This document shows positions 46,675 to 56,361 of a stretch of 64,000 nt of DNA, piece by piece. Made by a program: the position numbers and the translations under genes. The notes under the pieces are model-generated. The model did not search any database, was not told the DNA's origin, and worked only from the letters and a program-made list of their open reading frames with translations. This DNA is from an uncultured Schlesneria sp. (GTDB taxonomy: Bacteria > Planctomycetota > Planctomycetia > Planctomycetales > Planctomycetaceae): assembly GCA_903899985.1 (NCBI GenBank), contig CAIULL010000106.1, forward strand, positions 30,221 through 94,220, read 5' to 3'. Positions within the stretch are counted from its first letter, which is position 1; each line of letters begins with the position of its first letter.

Positions 46675-48012
46675 ATGGCCACAAACATGGATAATCCTAG
46701 TTCCAATCGCTTTGGATTCATGTGTCTGAATGCCACGCAGGCGCTTGGAGCGGCAAACGACAATATTTTGAAACAGGTTGTCGTCTTCGGAGTTGCCGCG
46801 GGAGGCATTTGGGCTGACGAGCTTGGAGAAGGGGCTCAGGCCGTGGGATCACTCTGCCTGGCAGGACCATTCGTCCTGTTTTCAGGGTTTGCCGGCCAGT
46901 TTTCCGATCGCTACAGCAAACGTGACGTCAGTGTCGTCGTCAAATTGTCGGAAATCGTTATTGCATTAATGGCATTGGCCGGGCTGTGGATGTCGAATCT
47001 CTGGCTGGTGCTGGGGGCACTCATTCTGATTTCGACACAGAGTGCCTTCTTCGGTCCAGCGAAATATGGAATCCTGCCCGAAATTGTTGATCCGAAGCTG
47101 CTGAGTCGCGCGAACGGAACGATCAACATGTTTACGTATCTGGCTGTGATCCTGGGATGCGCCATCGGCGGACCACTGTATGACGCTTATGCTCCCGACA
47201 CGAATCGATTCCCGGATGCGACGCGCCAGCTTTTGCTGCCAGGTCTTGTCGTGCTTGCGGTCGGAATCGCCGCCTCGATTGCTTCGTTTGGCATTCCACG
47301 GCTGTCGCCGCAGAATCCCGCGCTCAAAATCCGACCTCTTTTGTTTCGGACGTACCTCGATACGTGGCGTGAGATTTCCGGAACCCCGTTGTCCCACGTG
47401 ATCATCGCCTGGTCTTGCTTCTACTTCATTGTCGGAGGAGTCGCCCTTCTGATTCTGCCCGACTACAAAGAGTTGCTTGAGATCAGTGCCACCCAGACAG
47501 CAGGTTTGATGGCCATTCTGGGTGTGGCCATCGGAGTTGGCGATTTTTGTGCTGGACGAATCTCGGGACACGCCGTTCGTCCAGGTCTGATTCCGATTGG
47601 TGCCATCGGGACCACTGTGATGTACTTCATACTCGGTCTGATTCCGTTGAATTTCTATTTAGTCGCAACATGCCTGACGGTCACTGGGTTTCTGGCAGGC
47701 TTTTTCATGGTCCCTCTGCAAACCATGACGCAGACACTCTCGACGGAAGAACAGCGAGGCAGGGTACTGGGGCTTTGGACTTGCCTTTCGTTCGTTGCCA
47801 TCATTCTCGGAAATATTCTGTTTCTGATCGTGAAGCGTACGGGAATGCCATCGAATCAGGTGTTTCTCGTCTGCGGCATTCTCGGGCTGATTTGTACCGC
47901 GATGTATTACTTGAAGTGGCAACGGATTTTCACGCAAGCGCTAGACAACGCATCAATGCGATCGCCAGAATCGTCAGTGGAACCAGTTCTGCCCCCGACA
48001 GGCGAGCAATAA
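46675..48012 (+). CDS. MFS transporter, LplT-like
   Basis: From the ATG at 46675, 445 residues with about twelve hydrophobic helices. The MFS signature between TM2 and TM3 is present (GQFSDRYSKRDVSV). The N-terminus (CLNATQALGAANDNILKQVVVFGV) and the segment GPAKYGILPEIV match the lysophospholipid transporter / acyltransferase-linked subfamily, as in LplT. That match suggests movement of a lysophospholipid or similar lipid across the inner membrane. Diacylglycerol kinase lies 74 bases downstream in the same direction, which supports a lipid-recycling role. No fused acyltransferase domain is present. Substrate assignment is by resemblance only. Confidence 0.78.
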   Translation: MATNMDNPSSNRFGFMCLNATQALGAANDNILKQVVVFGVAAGGIWADELGEGAQAVGSLCLAGPFVLFSGFAGQFSDRYSKRDVSVVVKLSEIVIALMALAGLWMSNLWLVLGALILISTQSAFFGPAKYGILPEIVDPKLLSRANGTINMFTYLAVILGCAIGGPLYDAYAPDTNRFPDATRQLLLPGLVVLAVGIAASIASFGIPRLSPQNPALKIRPLLFRTYLDTWREISGTPLSHVIIAWSCFYFIVGGVALLILPDYKELLEISATQTAGLMAILGVAIGVGDFCAGRISGHAVRPGLIPIGAIGTTVMYFILGLIPLNFYLVATCLTVTGFLAGFFMVPLQTMTQTLSTEEQRGRVLGLWTCLSFVAIILGNILFLIVKRTGMPSNQVFLVCGILGLICTAMYYLKWQRIFTQALDNASMRSPESSVEPVLPPTGEQ

Positions 48013-48086
48013 CTTCTGACCAACGATTTCAGGTTCAATCCCAATCGTCACTTTCACGAGTTATTTGAAGACGGATGATTTGATTC

Positions 48087-48488
48087 ATGATTGAAAATGG
48101 CGACGACGTCAAACGTTCAGGCGGCTTTCGCCATTTCATGAATGCGTGCAAGAACTCCTACGCTGGGTTTCGCGATGGCTTGATTCAAGAAATGGCCATA
48201 CGCCAGATATTCGGAGCGTTCCTGGTGCTGTTACCTATTTCACTTTTACTTCCCGTGAGCAAGGTTGAGCACCTATTACTGGTTGTCAGCATGATGCAAG
48301 CGCTATTGGTCGAGTTTCTCAACTCGGCCATCGAGAGCGTCGTCGACCGCATCTCACTGGAACGTCATCCGTTATCGAAGCACGCCAAAGACTTCGGTAG
48401 CGTTGCCACTGGAATCGCACTTTTGATTTCAGCTCTCTGCTGGATTGTGATTTCAGGTCCGGTCATCCTTCGTGCTTTCGGAAAATAG
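48087..48488 (+). CDS. dgkA: diacylglycerol kinase
   Basis: This 133-residue integral membrane enzyme has three TM helices. It keeps the DgkA signature EFLNSAIESVVDRISLERHPLSKHAKDFGS, including the catalytic Glu and the Asp/Asn metal and ATP ligands. It phosphorylates diacylglycerol to phosphatidic acid, recycling DAG left from periplasmic lipid-dependent modifications. An N-terminal amphipathic segment (RHFMNACKNSYAGFRDG) also fits. It follows the LplT-like transporter. Confidence 0.93.
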   Translation: MIENGDDVKRSGGFRHFMNACKNSYAGFRDGLIQEMAIRQIFGAFLVLLPISLLLPVSKVEHLLLVVSMMQALLVEFLNSAIESVVDRISLERHPLSKHAKDFGSVATGIALLISALCWIVISGPVILRAFGK

Positions 48489-48932
48489 GGGAAATAACCC
48501 CACGGATAAGTCCCGCAGGTCGGATAAGACGAATAAGTCCGATCAAAACAAAATTTGATGTCAAAGTTCGACTGACTGTTCCAAAAAAACTTTCGAAGTT
48601 AATTCACGTTTCCTGCGCACAATCCCTGCCTCACCTTGCGGCGGTTCGTCAGAGCGTTGGGACGGTAGGGCATCGATCAACGGTGGACTACACGGAGGCA
48701 CCGAACCTGAATGATATTGAGGTGCCGATCGTCGAGCTCAATCGTCATCGCCGCCCCAGCGTCGATATTAAATCCAGTTTTCATAATCTGAGATGCCGGC
48801 AGAAGTAGAGACGACTCTCCGAAGGTTCCGATGAGATGGCACAGCAACCAGATTTCAAAATTTGACAATCCGTGATTCATGTTACATCAATCCGGTTCAC
48901 GTGAAGCGGTAGAGCAGGGGAGCCGTCGCAGT
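48489..48932. other. intergenic region between convergent genes
   Basis: A short GGGG-AAATAA-CCCC hairpin starts just after the dgkA stop, without a T-run. Imperfect repeats containing GATAAG/AATAAG (about 48514-48540) follow. The minus-strand frame at 48677-48880 lacks a ribosome-binding site. I see no gene. Confidence 0.45.
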
Positions 48933-51794
48933 TTACTTCCGGAAGTTAGGATGGTTCGGGTCACCCAGCGATTCCAGGTAGGCCAGCAGATCGAGGATCT
49001 CGTCTTTGGTGAACGTGTTCAGTAAGCCGGCCGGCATCGGTGAGGTCTTTGAAAGCGAACGTGATTCGATCTCTGATTTCAGGACGGTTACTGTTTCATT
49101 CTCCAATGGCTTCGGGCGAATGACGACCTTCTCTGGCGTCTCTTCCGCAATTCGACCGACGACCACCTGGCCGCCCTTCGTTTCAATCGCGGTATTCATA
49201 TATTGTTCGGAAAGGACTTTGGACGGCTCGGTTGATGACTCCAGGATGTCCTGCCTCTTGAAGCGGGTCGCGACCGCTGTCAGATCAGGGCCGACCATTC
49301 CACCCAGATCACCATAGCGATGACACGCAGCACATTGGGCTTCGATGAATAGTTCCTTACCTTTTGCAAAGTTGCGTCCACGGGTGACTTCCGGCAGGAT
49401 CGGCTGCAGATCGGCTGTTGTCCATTCCTGGACCAGTTTGCGCGAGGCTGCGTTCTTGGGGAGTAGCGGCTGGTTGTTATGCGCAGCGCTATATGCGGTC
49501 AGAATATCATTCAGTGCGAGAATCTCTTCGGGCAGCATCGTGAACTTAGCCTCTTCATGAGCGTGAGCCATGAAGTTGGCAAAGCTGGCACCATTGTTAA
49601 ATCGAATCCCTGCTTCTTCAAACCATTTCACGACCTGAGCGGGATGTTCGGTTGAGCGACCGGTATTCCACCACGACAAGTACGCGCGGCGAAGATCCGT
49701 GTTCCATCCCACTTTGGTATTGCGTAAGTTCATGGCGTACGCGACCTGGGCTTCTTGCGTTGTTGCTCCTTGCATCAGGGCAACCGTTTTGGCAACTGCC
49801 GATGGAGCATTCAGGGCGACAAGAATCTGGGACAATTCACGATTCACGGATTCGCTGTTTGCTGGAAAATACGGATCAAGTTTCGCGACGAGTTGCTTGG
49901 CGACGTCGCCGGTCGGAATTCCTTGTCGTGCAATCGAAACTTCGATCACACGCAATTTTTCCAGGATTTGTTCTTCCGTGAGGCTGTGGAGCGAGAACGA
50001 CGACAGCGACTTTATTATCTCCGGTTGAGTCTCCGGAGCGCCCAGTCGGGCGAGCGCGAGTAAAGAAGTAAAGGCGGCATGCGGCTGCATTTCGGCCAGG
50101 GCCTTTGCCTGCCATTCGGCGACAGGATTCCGCTCGATCGCCATGCGTGCTGCGTACCGAATGTAGCGGTCGGAATTGTTCAAATAGGGCCAGGCAAACG
50201 CGACCGTTGCAGGGTCAGGGTTGACATTCAGCGATTCCAGCTTGTGACGCAGATCCCGTGAGGAACGCCCCTCATTTTCCTGAAGTTGATTTGCGGGGAT
50301 CGGCGCGGCCGGTTCGGTCCCTGTGTAGGTCACGCGGAACAAGCTGGCTGCGGTCCCCCGCCCACCGATCGTGAAGTAGAGCGCGCCGTCATCGCCAATA
50401 ACGACATCGGTCAAATTGAGCGGCGTTTTACCTGCTTTGGCGTGAAGCGATTTGGGGGCAACAAAATTCTCGAATGTCCCCTTATAGCTGGCGCCGTTGG
50501 GCGTCAGGTGCACGGCCATCAGGCGGCCATAAGTCCAGTCACAGATAAAGAAGGCCTTTTGGTACTTTGCCGGGAATTTTGCGCCCGTTCCGAAGGCGAC
50601 TCCTGTCGGACATCCGATGCCGATTGTGGTCGTTTGAGGCAGGCTGTCGGCGTAATATTCAGGCCACTTGGCGCTCCCTTCACGGAATCCATTATCGCCT
50701 CCACGGACCGAATGAAAGACGTGGACTGGACGATACCAGGGGTTGCCCCAGTCCCATTCCATGTCGCTGTCCCAGCCAAATAATTCCCCATCCGGATTGA
50801 ACGCGATGTCATAGGTGTTTCGCTCGCCGGCGGAAAACAGTTCCGCGTTCTTTCCATCCAGGTCGACCCGAGCCACAAATCCGCCAGGTGGTTGTCGTCC
50901 CGCACCGAATCCGTTCCCGTCTTCCGCTCGCTTTAACGCCAGATCATCGCCGTAGCTGCGATGTGGGGACGTCGAGACAAGATCATCTGGAACATCCACG
51001 AAGTTTCCGCAAACGACGTAAAGCATTTTATCCGGACCAAGGACGATGGCATGTGCCCCATGTTCGCCGGCACCACCTCGCCATTCGCGCAGGCATTCGA
51101 CGTCGTCATAACTGTCGTCACCCTTGGTGTCCTTGCAGCGAAACAGACAATATTTGCCATCAGCTCCGGCACCATTGAGGTACAGCACGTTATCCACAAA
51201 CAGCATTCCCATCGTTTCGGTGACAGGAATTGACAAGGTTTCGTCCTTGATGACTTTACCGTCTTCGAGAGTCACTCGAGTGATCGCCTGGCCGCGTTGT
51301 GCACCCAAAAGCAGACGCCCCTTGGGGTCTTTTGTCATGCTAATCCAGGAGACCCCTTTGGTTCGTTCGGATTTTAAAACATGCTCAACCTTGAAGCCTG
51401 GCAGCGTTTCCAGGACTTCCATGGGAGCGATGCTTGCGTCGTTCTGCTGCGGTGTGGAACCATCTGCAGGCCCATAAACCGCTTTGATGATGACCAGTTT
51501 CTGACCATCCGGTGCTACGATTTCAAGCTGTCCACCCTCATTCACTTCACGTTTCAGTTTCTCGTCACCGATGCGGTATTCAAGCGTAAGCTTTTTCGGG
51601 ACTCCTTGAGCCGTATCGGTAAAAGTCCCATTATCGGCCTTAATCGACAGCTTGTTGTCTTTGAGCGCAGCCGTCACCACCGACGTGACGTTCGTTGCAT
51701 CGTCCGCACCCTGGGAAAAACTCGCAGCTGACAGGATCAGGCCGCTAACCGCGACGGCCTGAAACATAGCCATCGACACCGCATCTCTTAACAT
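48933..51794 (-). CDS. PVC-type haem-binding protein with sorbosone-dehydrogenase-like propeller
   Basis: This 953-residue secreted protein has a signal peptide (AVAVSGLILSAASFSQG), then a small beta domain of about 90 residues (KLTLEYRIGDEKLKREVNEGG) not present in the first PVC protein of this window. A propeller follows at about 125-500, then HEAT-like repeats. The cytochrome motif is CAACH at 821-825 with MVGPDLTAV, and the conserved VVVGRIAEET...MPAGLLNTF tail comes last. It shares its overall plan with the 1166-residue protein at 18.8-22.3 kb but lacks the C-terminal beta-sandwich. It probably takes part in periplasmic oxidation of sugars or similar substrates. It stands alone, with no partner gene. 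Confidence 0.88.
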   Translation of the reverse strand: MLRDAVSMAMFQAVAVSGLILSAASFSQGADDATNVTSVVTAALKDNKLSIKADNGTFTDTAQGVPKKLTLEYRIGDEKLKREVNEGGQLEIVAPDGQKLVIIKAVYGPADGSTPQQNDASIAPMEVLETLPGFKVEHVLKSERTKGVSWISMTKDPKGRLLLGAQRGQAITRVTLEDGKVIKDETLSIPVTETMGMLFVDNVLYLNGAGADGKYCLFRCKDTKGDDSYDDVECLREWRGGAGEHGAHAIVLGPDKMLYVVCGNFVDVPDDLVSTSPHRSYGDDLALKRAEDGNGFGAGRQPPGGFVARVDLDGKNAELFSAGERNTYDIAFNPDGELFGWDSDMEWDWGNPWYRPVHVFHSVRGGDNGFREGSAKWPEYYADSLPQTTTIGIGCPTGVAFGTGAKFPAKYQKAFFICDWTYGRLMAVHLTPNGASYKGTFENFVAPKSLHAKAGKTPLNLTDVVIGDDGALYFTIGGRGTAASLFRVTYTGTEPAAPIPANQLQENEGRSSRDLRHKLESLNVNPDPATVAFAWPYLNNSDRYIRYAARMAIERNPVAEWQAKALAEMQPHAAFTSLLALARLGAPETQPEIIKSLSSFSLHSLTEEQILEKLRVIEVSIARQGIPTGDVAKQLVAKLDPYFPANSESVNRELSQILVALNAPSAVAKTVALMQGATTQEAQVAYAMNLRNTKVGWNTDLRRAYLSWWNTGRSTEHPAQVVKWFEEAGIRFNNGASFANFMAHAHEEAKFTMLPEEILALNDILTAYSAAHNNQPLLPKNAASRKLVQEWTTADLQPILPEVTRGRNFAKGKELFIEAQCAACHRYGDLGGMVGPDLTAVATRFKRQDILESSTEPSKVLSEQYMNTAIETKGGQVVVGRIAEETPEKVVIRPKPLENETVTVLKSEIESRSLSKTSPMPAGLLNTFTKDEILDLLAYLESLGDPNHPNFRK

Positions 51795-53173
51795 CGGATT
51801 TTCTCACTTGGATTCAAAATTTGAAGACGAAAACCACGACTCATTCCATTCCACGTTGAGCATCTCAACGCTCGCGGAGTGGAACAGTTCCCCAGTTGGC
51901 ATCGTGTGCGGATTGTGACGCACACCTGCGAAGTCGGCAACTCGTTCATGGCAATCCATTCGCCAAAAACCAATGAGACGGAATGAATTTTCCTCGCGTC
52001 AAAAATGGGCCGATTTTCGGAGATACCATCTTGTAATGACTTCAGGTCAGAGTCCAAATCGACATACGACCGAAGCCCTGATAACAACGCGAGAGTTCTC
52101 TTCAGCCCTAGGGAAGCGGTTTGTGACAAGTGTCAGGCAGCACTCTCAACACACCTGAGCGAACGGGGGGAATTGGCGGTTTGATTCCACACCGTTCAAT
52201 CTGAAGCGAATATGACAAAGCAGCCGTCTCTCGGCGTCTTCCCTTGTGCCATCATTTTCAGGCCCGGTTTCGAAATGGATTGCAAAAGCTTCTTGCTGTT
52301 GGAGGCGACCGCAGATGATCTCTCCATACATTTGTAGCAGAGACCGAAACGAAGATTGTCGTTTCGGCCCTTTTCTGTGTCGGATTGCGTGCGGTTGAAT
52401 TTGGTTCATATTTAGTGTGTTGTGTTGCGTATTGTGTTTTTCGTGCGTCTTTTAAATCCGTTTGGCTGAATCAGTGTGTTGCTTAATAGAGTGCACGAAT
52501 GCGCATGTGCTTGCCAGTATCCGCATTCGTCAAATTCCGTTTGATTTGTAGGTTTTATTTAACGTGTAGACTGGATATTACATGTTTGAATGTGGAATTC
52601 GCGACTCAAGGTTTTGTTGGCAAAGTGGCGTTGTGTATGTTAATGGTGCGCCGTGTGTTTCGTTCTGGGTCTATTTTGAATGTTTCGTTTTGCTGTCCCT
52701 GTCAGGTGGATTTGTTCAATTATTTCTTATGCTGATTCAAGGCGTTCTTGGGCTGACTAACCTTTTTTCACTGGCAAGACAGAGTCCTTTCGTTGTTCGC
52801 AGTCCAGGATCTCGTTCGTTTTACATCGATGAAGCGAGTGGACTTTAGTTGTCTTGATTCGTTAAGGGCATCTTTTTTTAGAGCAAAGCTTTCGTCTGTT
52901 TGGTTCTGTTGAATTTGCACGGATACGCACTCAATGACCCCCGGAAAACAGGAGAAAAATGAAAGGTCATCTCCTGGCAATCCAATGGCGGCTGCGGTGA
53001 TCAGGAAGCACCGCCAGGTCGTCCCAGTTAATGTCGTGATTCATTAGCGGCATGCTGGCTACCACAACGCAAGAGATGCAAGCCGACTGGCTTTTGCAGG
53101 TTTTAATCGAAAGTTTTTTCTGTTCGCGTCGGAAAGCATCGTTTCAAGGCCTCTCATTTCACTGGGGATTCGC
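51795..53173. other. long non-coding gap with GT-rich tract and orphan terminator
   Basis: Nearly 1.4 kb separates the leftward PVC haem gene and the rightward kinase gene. About 52400-52760 is markedly rich in G and T on the plus strand. A strong plus-strand terminator at 52344-52371 has no gene in front of it. The open frames present (for example 52582-52848) are hydrophobic because of the T-rich sequence and have no good start sites. A non-coding RNA ending at the terminator is the best explanation I have. Confidence 0.5.
52344..52371 (+). terminator. orphan rho-independent terminator
   Basis: A perfect 9-bp stem (CCGAAACGA at 52344-52352, complement at 52359-52367) with a 6-base loop is followed by CCCTTTTC. 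Only the plus-strand orientation has a T-run, and no plus-strand gene ends nearby. Confidence 0.6.
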
Positions 53174-55243
53174 ATGTCTCACGCTCTTCCTGGCAATCTT
53201 CGTCAACTAAACCGGCAAGTCCTGGAGCAGTTTCAGGCGGACGATAAGATCGCGGTCACGGACGATCTCGCAGGGCGAAGTCAGCCGTGTGGTGGCCGAT
53301 ATTCGAGGCAATCGGTGCGAGTGGAGGATTACTGTGATCCTGAGGATCTGAGGTTTCTGAAATCATCGTTTCCGGAGCTGGTGGATTTTCAGTATCTCGG
53401 CAGGGGAGGGTTTGGGGCCGTCTTTTCTGCCAATCAGTCGCACATGAATCGCCGCGTGGCGGTCAAGTTGCTTCATGCCGATCTTGCCTTGAAGAAAGGT
53501 TTTGTCGAAAGATTTCAGCACGAAGCTCAATCGCAGGCTTGTGTCGCACACCCGAATATCGTCACGGTTTTTGATGCCGGTATTCGAAGCGATCGGCCTT
53601 ATATCATCATGGAGTATGTCTCGGGCGGGACATTGCGAAATCGCATTTCGCTTCAACCGTTTTCAAGTCGCGAGGCGCTGTTGATGTTACAGCAGCTCTG
53701 CGATGCTCTCGAATGTTCTCACGGCGCAAATCTAATTCATCGAGATATCAAGCCAGAGAACATTCTGATCGACCACCACGGTAATTTAAAGCTTTCTGAT
53801 TTTGGTCTGGCAAGAATTGTGTCAGAAGTGCATGAGACGGAGAAATGTGTTGACCATTATTATGCCGGGGGGACCATGAATTACATGGCCCCTGAATTAA
53901 TGAGCAGGCCGTGGGCCGCTGATGCTCGGTCTGATCTTTATGCTGTTATTGTTGTCTTTTACGAAGCGATGATGGGCGAAATTCCAAGAGGTTCGTTTGA
54001 GGCGCCGTCGTCCCGGAGTCGAATGATCCGCCCGCTCAGAAAGCAGGTGGATACGATTGTTTTTCGTGGACTCCAGTCGAATCCCAATCGTCGATTTCAG
54101 ACCGCGATCGAGTTAAGAAATCAGGTCGATGCAATCATTAACGATCCTCGGCTTTCAAAACGCGTCTCAATGAAATGGTTGTCAAATAAAGGGGAATGGC
54201 AAAAGTATTGGCTGGTGGCGGCCATGGGTATCATGCTGATGCAGATGGCGTTCACGGGGTATTATTACGTTCGTAGTGTTCGTAAGCTCGATCGCCAGAG
54301 GGCGTTTACCAGTCAGGCGATGATCGCGGCAAAGCAAAAGGAAGACGCACTTGTCGTCGTTGAGGCTGAATTAAAAAAGATCAAGAGCCAGCAAGAACAG
54401 CGGATGTCGTTGGTTGATCCGAACGAGTTTAATGCCATTGTCAAATTCTCAGATGACACCGCCTGGCTGAATCGCGATTTTGGGGCCAGGGAGCTGTCGG
54501 TAAATGAGCGTCTGGCGATCGATCGAATTCTGTCTGAAATGCGCCAAGAGTACCTGCGACTTGAGTTGGCGAACACGATGCAGGAAGTTCGACCGGACGA
54601 CACGATCGTGTCCACGGTCCGAATGAAGGGTGAGTGTCTCGACGAACTGGAAGAGCGTTTGTGGTCCAGGATTGACGCAGTTGTTCCGATTAACACTCAG
54701 AAGTTCTTGCGTGACGCACTTCCTCTGTTCGTGGACTGCACGTCGCTCGTCACGGAAATGCCCGGCAAGGTTGATTCAAGGCGAATGGAGTTTGGTAAGC
54801 TGATTACCACCGATTTCAGTTTGAATTTGGATGGTGCCAATAAGTCAAAATTGCAGGGTAAGAGACTCTTTCCTAGTAAGCTGAGGTATCCGCAATTGTT
54901 TGGATGGAGTCCCGAGGATATGCCTATCCGAATCAGCGTCAGGCGAAAGGGGATGTGGTTCGCCTGGGGTATTGAACAATCGGTTCGTAAAAAGGCCGCA
55001 AGCGACGAGGGTCGGGAGCAAGCCGTCGAGGCGTTAGAAACATTTCGTGTCGTTGATTACGGGGAGTCTCCGATTATTCCAGCAGGTTTGCGTCGCTTCT
55101 GGTGGGACCCGTTAACATCAGTCGACAAACCGGACAGGTCAGTCAAGCAGGCTTCGGAATCTCAAATTGTGAGTCTCAGGTCATCGGGGTCGGTGAATCA
55201 GTCTGGGTCGAATGTCAGTGCCAGGAAATTGCAGTCAGATTGA
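53174..55243 (+). CDS. transmembrane Ser/Thr protein kinase (PknB-like)
   Basis: The protein has 689 residues; GGGGA precedes the ATG. The kinase domain spans residues 70-325, with glycine loop GRGGFG (76-81), Lys98 in VAVKLL, Glu117, catalytic HRDIKPEN (189-196), DFG at 209-211 and APE at 239-241. It should therefore be active. A single TM helix lies at about 346-366 (YWLVAAMGIMLMQMAFTGYYY). A coiled-coil segment follows at about 370-405 (AKQKEDALVVVEAELKKIKSQQEQ). The remaining 280 residues are an extracytoplasmic domain I cannot place. The plan is that of a receptor kinase: periplasmic sensor, one membrane pass, cytosolic kinase. It stands between long GT-rich gaps and converges with a response-regulator gene. 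No substrate is evident. Confidence 0.9.
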   Translation: MSHALPGNLRQLNRQVLEQFQADDKIAVTDDLAGRSQPCGGRYSRQSVRVEDYCDPEDLRFLKSSFPELVDFQYLGRGGFGAVFSANQSHMNRRVAVKLLHADLALKKGFVERFQHEAQSQACVAHPNIVTVFDAGIRSDRPYIIMEYVSGGTLRNRISLQPFSSREALLMLQQLCDALECSHGANLIHRDIKPENILIDHHGNLKLSDFGLARIVSEVHETEKCVDHYYAGGTMNYMAPELMSRPWAADARSDLYAVIVVFYEAMMGEIPRGSFEAPSSRSRMIRPLRKQVDTIVFRGLQSNPNRRFQTAIELRNQVDAIINDPRLSKRVSMKWLSNKGEWQKYWLVAAMGIMLMQMAFTGYYYVRSVRKLDRQRAFTSQAMIAAKQKEDALVVVEAELKKIKSQQEQRMSLVDPNEFNAIVKFSDDTAWLNRDFGARELSVNERLAIDRILSEMRQEYLRLELANTMQEVRPDDTIVSTVRMKGECLDELEERLWSRIDAVVPINTQKFLRDALPLFVDCTSLVTEMPGKVDSRRMEFGKLITTDFSLNLDGANKSKLQGKRLFPSKLRYPQLFGWSPEDMPIRISVRRKGMWFAWGIEQSVRKKAASDEGREQAVEALETFRVVDYGESPIIPAGLRRFWWDPLTSVDKPDRSVKQASESQIVSLRSSGSVNQSGSNVSARKLQSD

Positions 55244-55273
55244 AGGGCTGCCATGTCGTGGCGGGGCTGATTG

Positions 55274-55900
55274 TTATATTTCGTCGATTGAAATGCCCGC
55301 TTTCATAATCACCTTGGCCAGGTCGATCTTGGATTCCACCTGAAATTTGTCAAGAATACTTCTTCGGCGCAGGTCGATCGTTCGCAGTGACAGGTTCAGT
55401 TTAAGTGCAATTGTTTTCAGCGGGGTCGAGCGAAGCAGTTCGCCAAGAATATCAGTTTCCTCAGTCGTTAATTTACTCAGGCATTGATTGACGTGCTGTC
55501 TGAACTTACGGTCTTTCAGCTTGGTCTGGCCCTTCTCGATTGCCTGAACGATCGCTTCCCAAAGCTCCTGGTCGCGATACGGTTTTTCCAAAAAGGTAAA
55601 CGCCCCGGCTTTCAGCGACTCGACAGCCAGGCGTACGTCCCCGTAGCCGGTCACGATAATTGAGGGTAATTCCCATTGATGTGCAGCAATTTCTTTCAGA
55701 AGCTGCAGCCCACTCATTCCAAGCAGGCGAATGTCAGTAATCAGGCAGCCCTGTGGCTCGTCGGTCATCGAAGTCAGGAATTGCTCGGCGCTGGTGAAAG
55801 CGTGAGTCGGTAGTCCCATTGACTGAACCATGGTCTCAATGGATCGGCAAAAGGCGTAGTCATTGTCAACAACATACACAACACTAGTATTTTTTTGCAA
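55274..55900 (-). CDS. FixJ-like response regulator with atypical acidic pocket
   Basis: I set the start at the TTG at 55900, because AAGGGG lies six bases upstream and the product is then 208 residues. That matches the paralogue at 62629-63255 without gaps (about 67 percent identical by my hand count). The receiver domain carries Asp56 in LITDIR, Thr in VTGYGD and Lys in EKPYR. The acidic pair reads Asp12-Asn13 instead of Asp-Asp. The C-terminal helix-turn-helix is LuxR-like (TPLKTIALKLNLSLRTIDLRRRSILDKF). It should bind DNA when phosphorylated, or constitutively if the Asn weakens metal binding. It lies 870 bases downstream of the phytochrome kinase cluster on the same strand. Confidence 0.88.
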   Translation of the reverse strand: MQKNTSVVYVVDNDYAFCRSIETMVQSMGLPTHAFTSAEQFLTSMTDEPQGCLITDIRLLGMSGLQLLKEIAAHQWELPSIIVTGYGDVRLAVESLKAGAFTFLEKPYRDQELWEAIVQAIEKGQTKLKDRKFRQHVNQCLSKLTTEETDILGELLRSTPLKTIALKLNLSLRTIDLRRRSILDKFQVESKIDLAKVIMKAGISIDEI

Positions 55901-56276
55901 TTGTGGCCCCTTGATGTGTATTAAAGTGGCGCTCAAGTTCTGTGTGGCTTGTGTAGTCAAGTTCGATGCGCTTCGTCAGGACGAACTTAGGGGAGGTTGC
56001 TATTGTCTTATCTAGCGTTTCGTTCACTTATTTAATGTTATCGTTCAGGGTCGGTTCGTGGAATCTTGAAGTTGTAGTGAAGGCATTATTTTGCGTAAAC
56101 ATGCAATTGTTGCTAGTTGATTCCTTCAATGTGTTTGATTGTGGTTTGTTTTGTTCGTTGTGGTTGGTTTTGTTGTTTGGATGTGTTGATATTGTTCTGT
56201 TGATTTGTCTTTATCGAACACTCGCGGTGCGTGTGTTTTAATAGCGTTGATGTGTTGTATATTGCGTTTCTTTGGC

Positions 56277-56305
56277 GACACTTCCAACATCAAGTTCCTC
56301 AAGAG
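56277..56305 (+). repeat. 29-base direct repeat, copy 1
   Basis: It begins GACACTTCCAACATC and ends TTCCTCAAGAG. It matches copy 2 at 26 of 29 positions. The three differences fall in the second half of the dyad that is perfect in copy 2. Confidence 0.8.
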
Positions 56306-56361
56306 CCGCTGAAAACGGTTCGCCAGGAGCTACCGCTCCATGAACCCGAAGAACTTTTAGT

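Noticed and set aside
48677..48880. 67-codon minus-strand frame in the gap before the second PVC haem gene
   Set aside because: No ribosome-binding site and no recognisable content.
52582..52848. 88-codon hydrophobic plus-strand frame
   Set aside because: T-rich DNA encodes hydrophobic residues by default; there is no good start signal or family resemblance.
55966..56241. 91-codon membrane-protein-like plus-strand frame
   Set aside because: Same cause as above; it lies in the GT-rich tract, with no ribosome-binding site and no charged topology signals.
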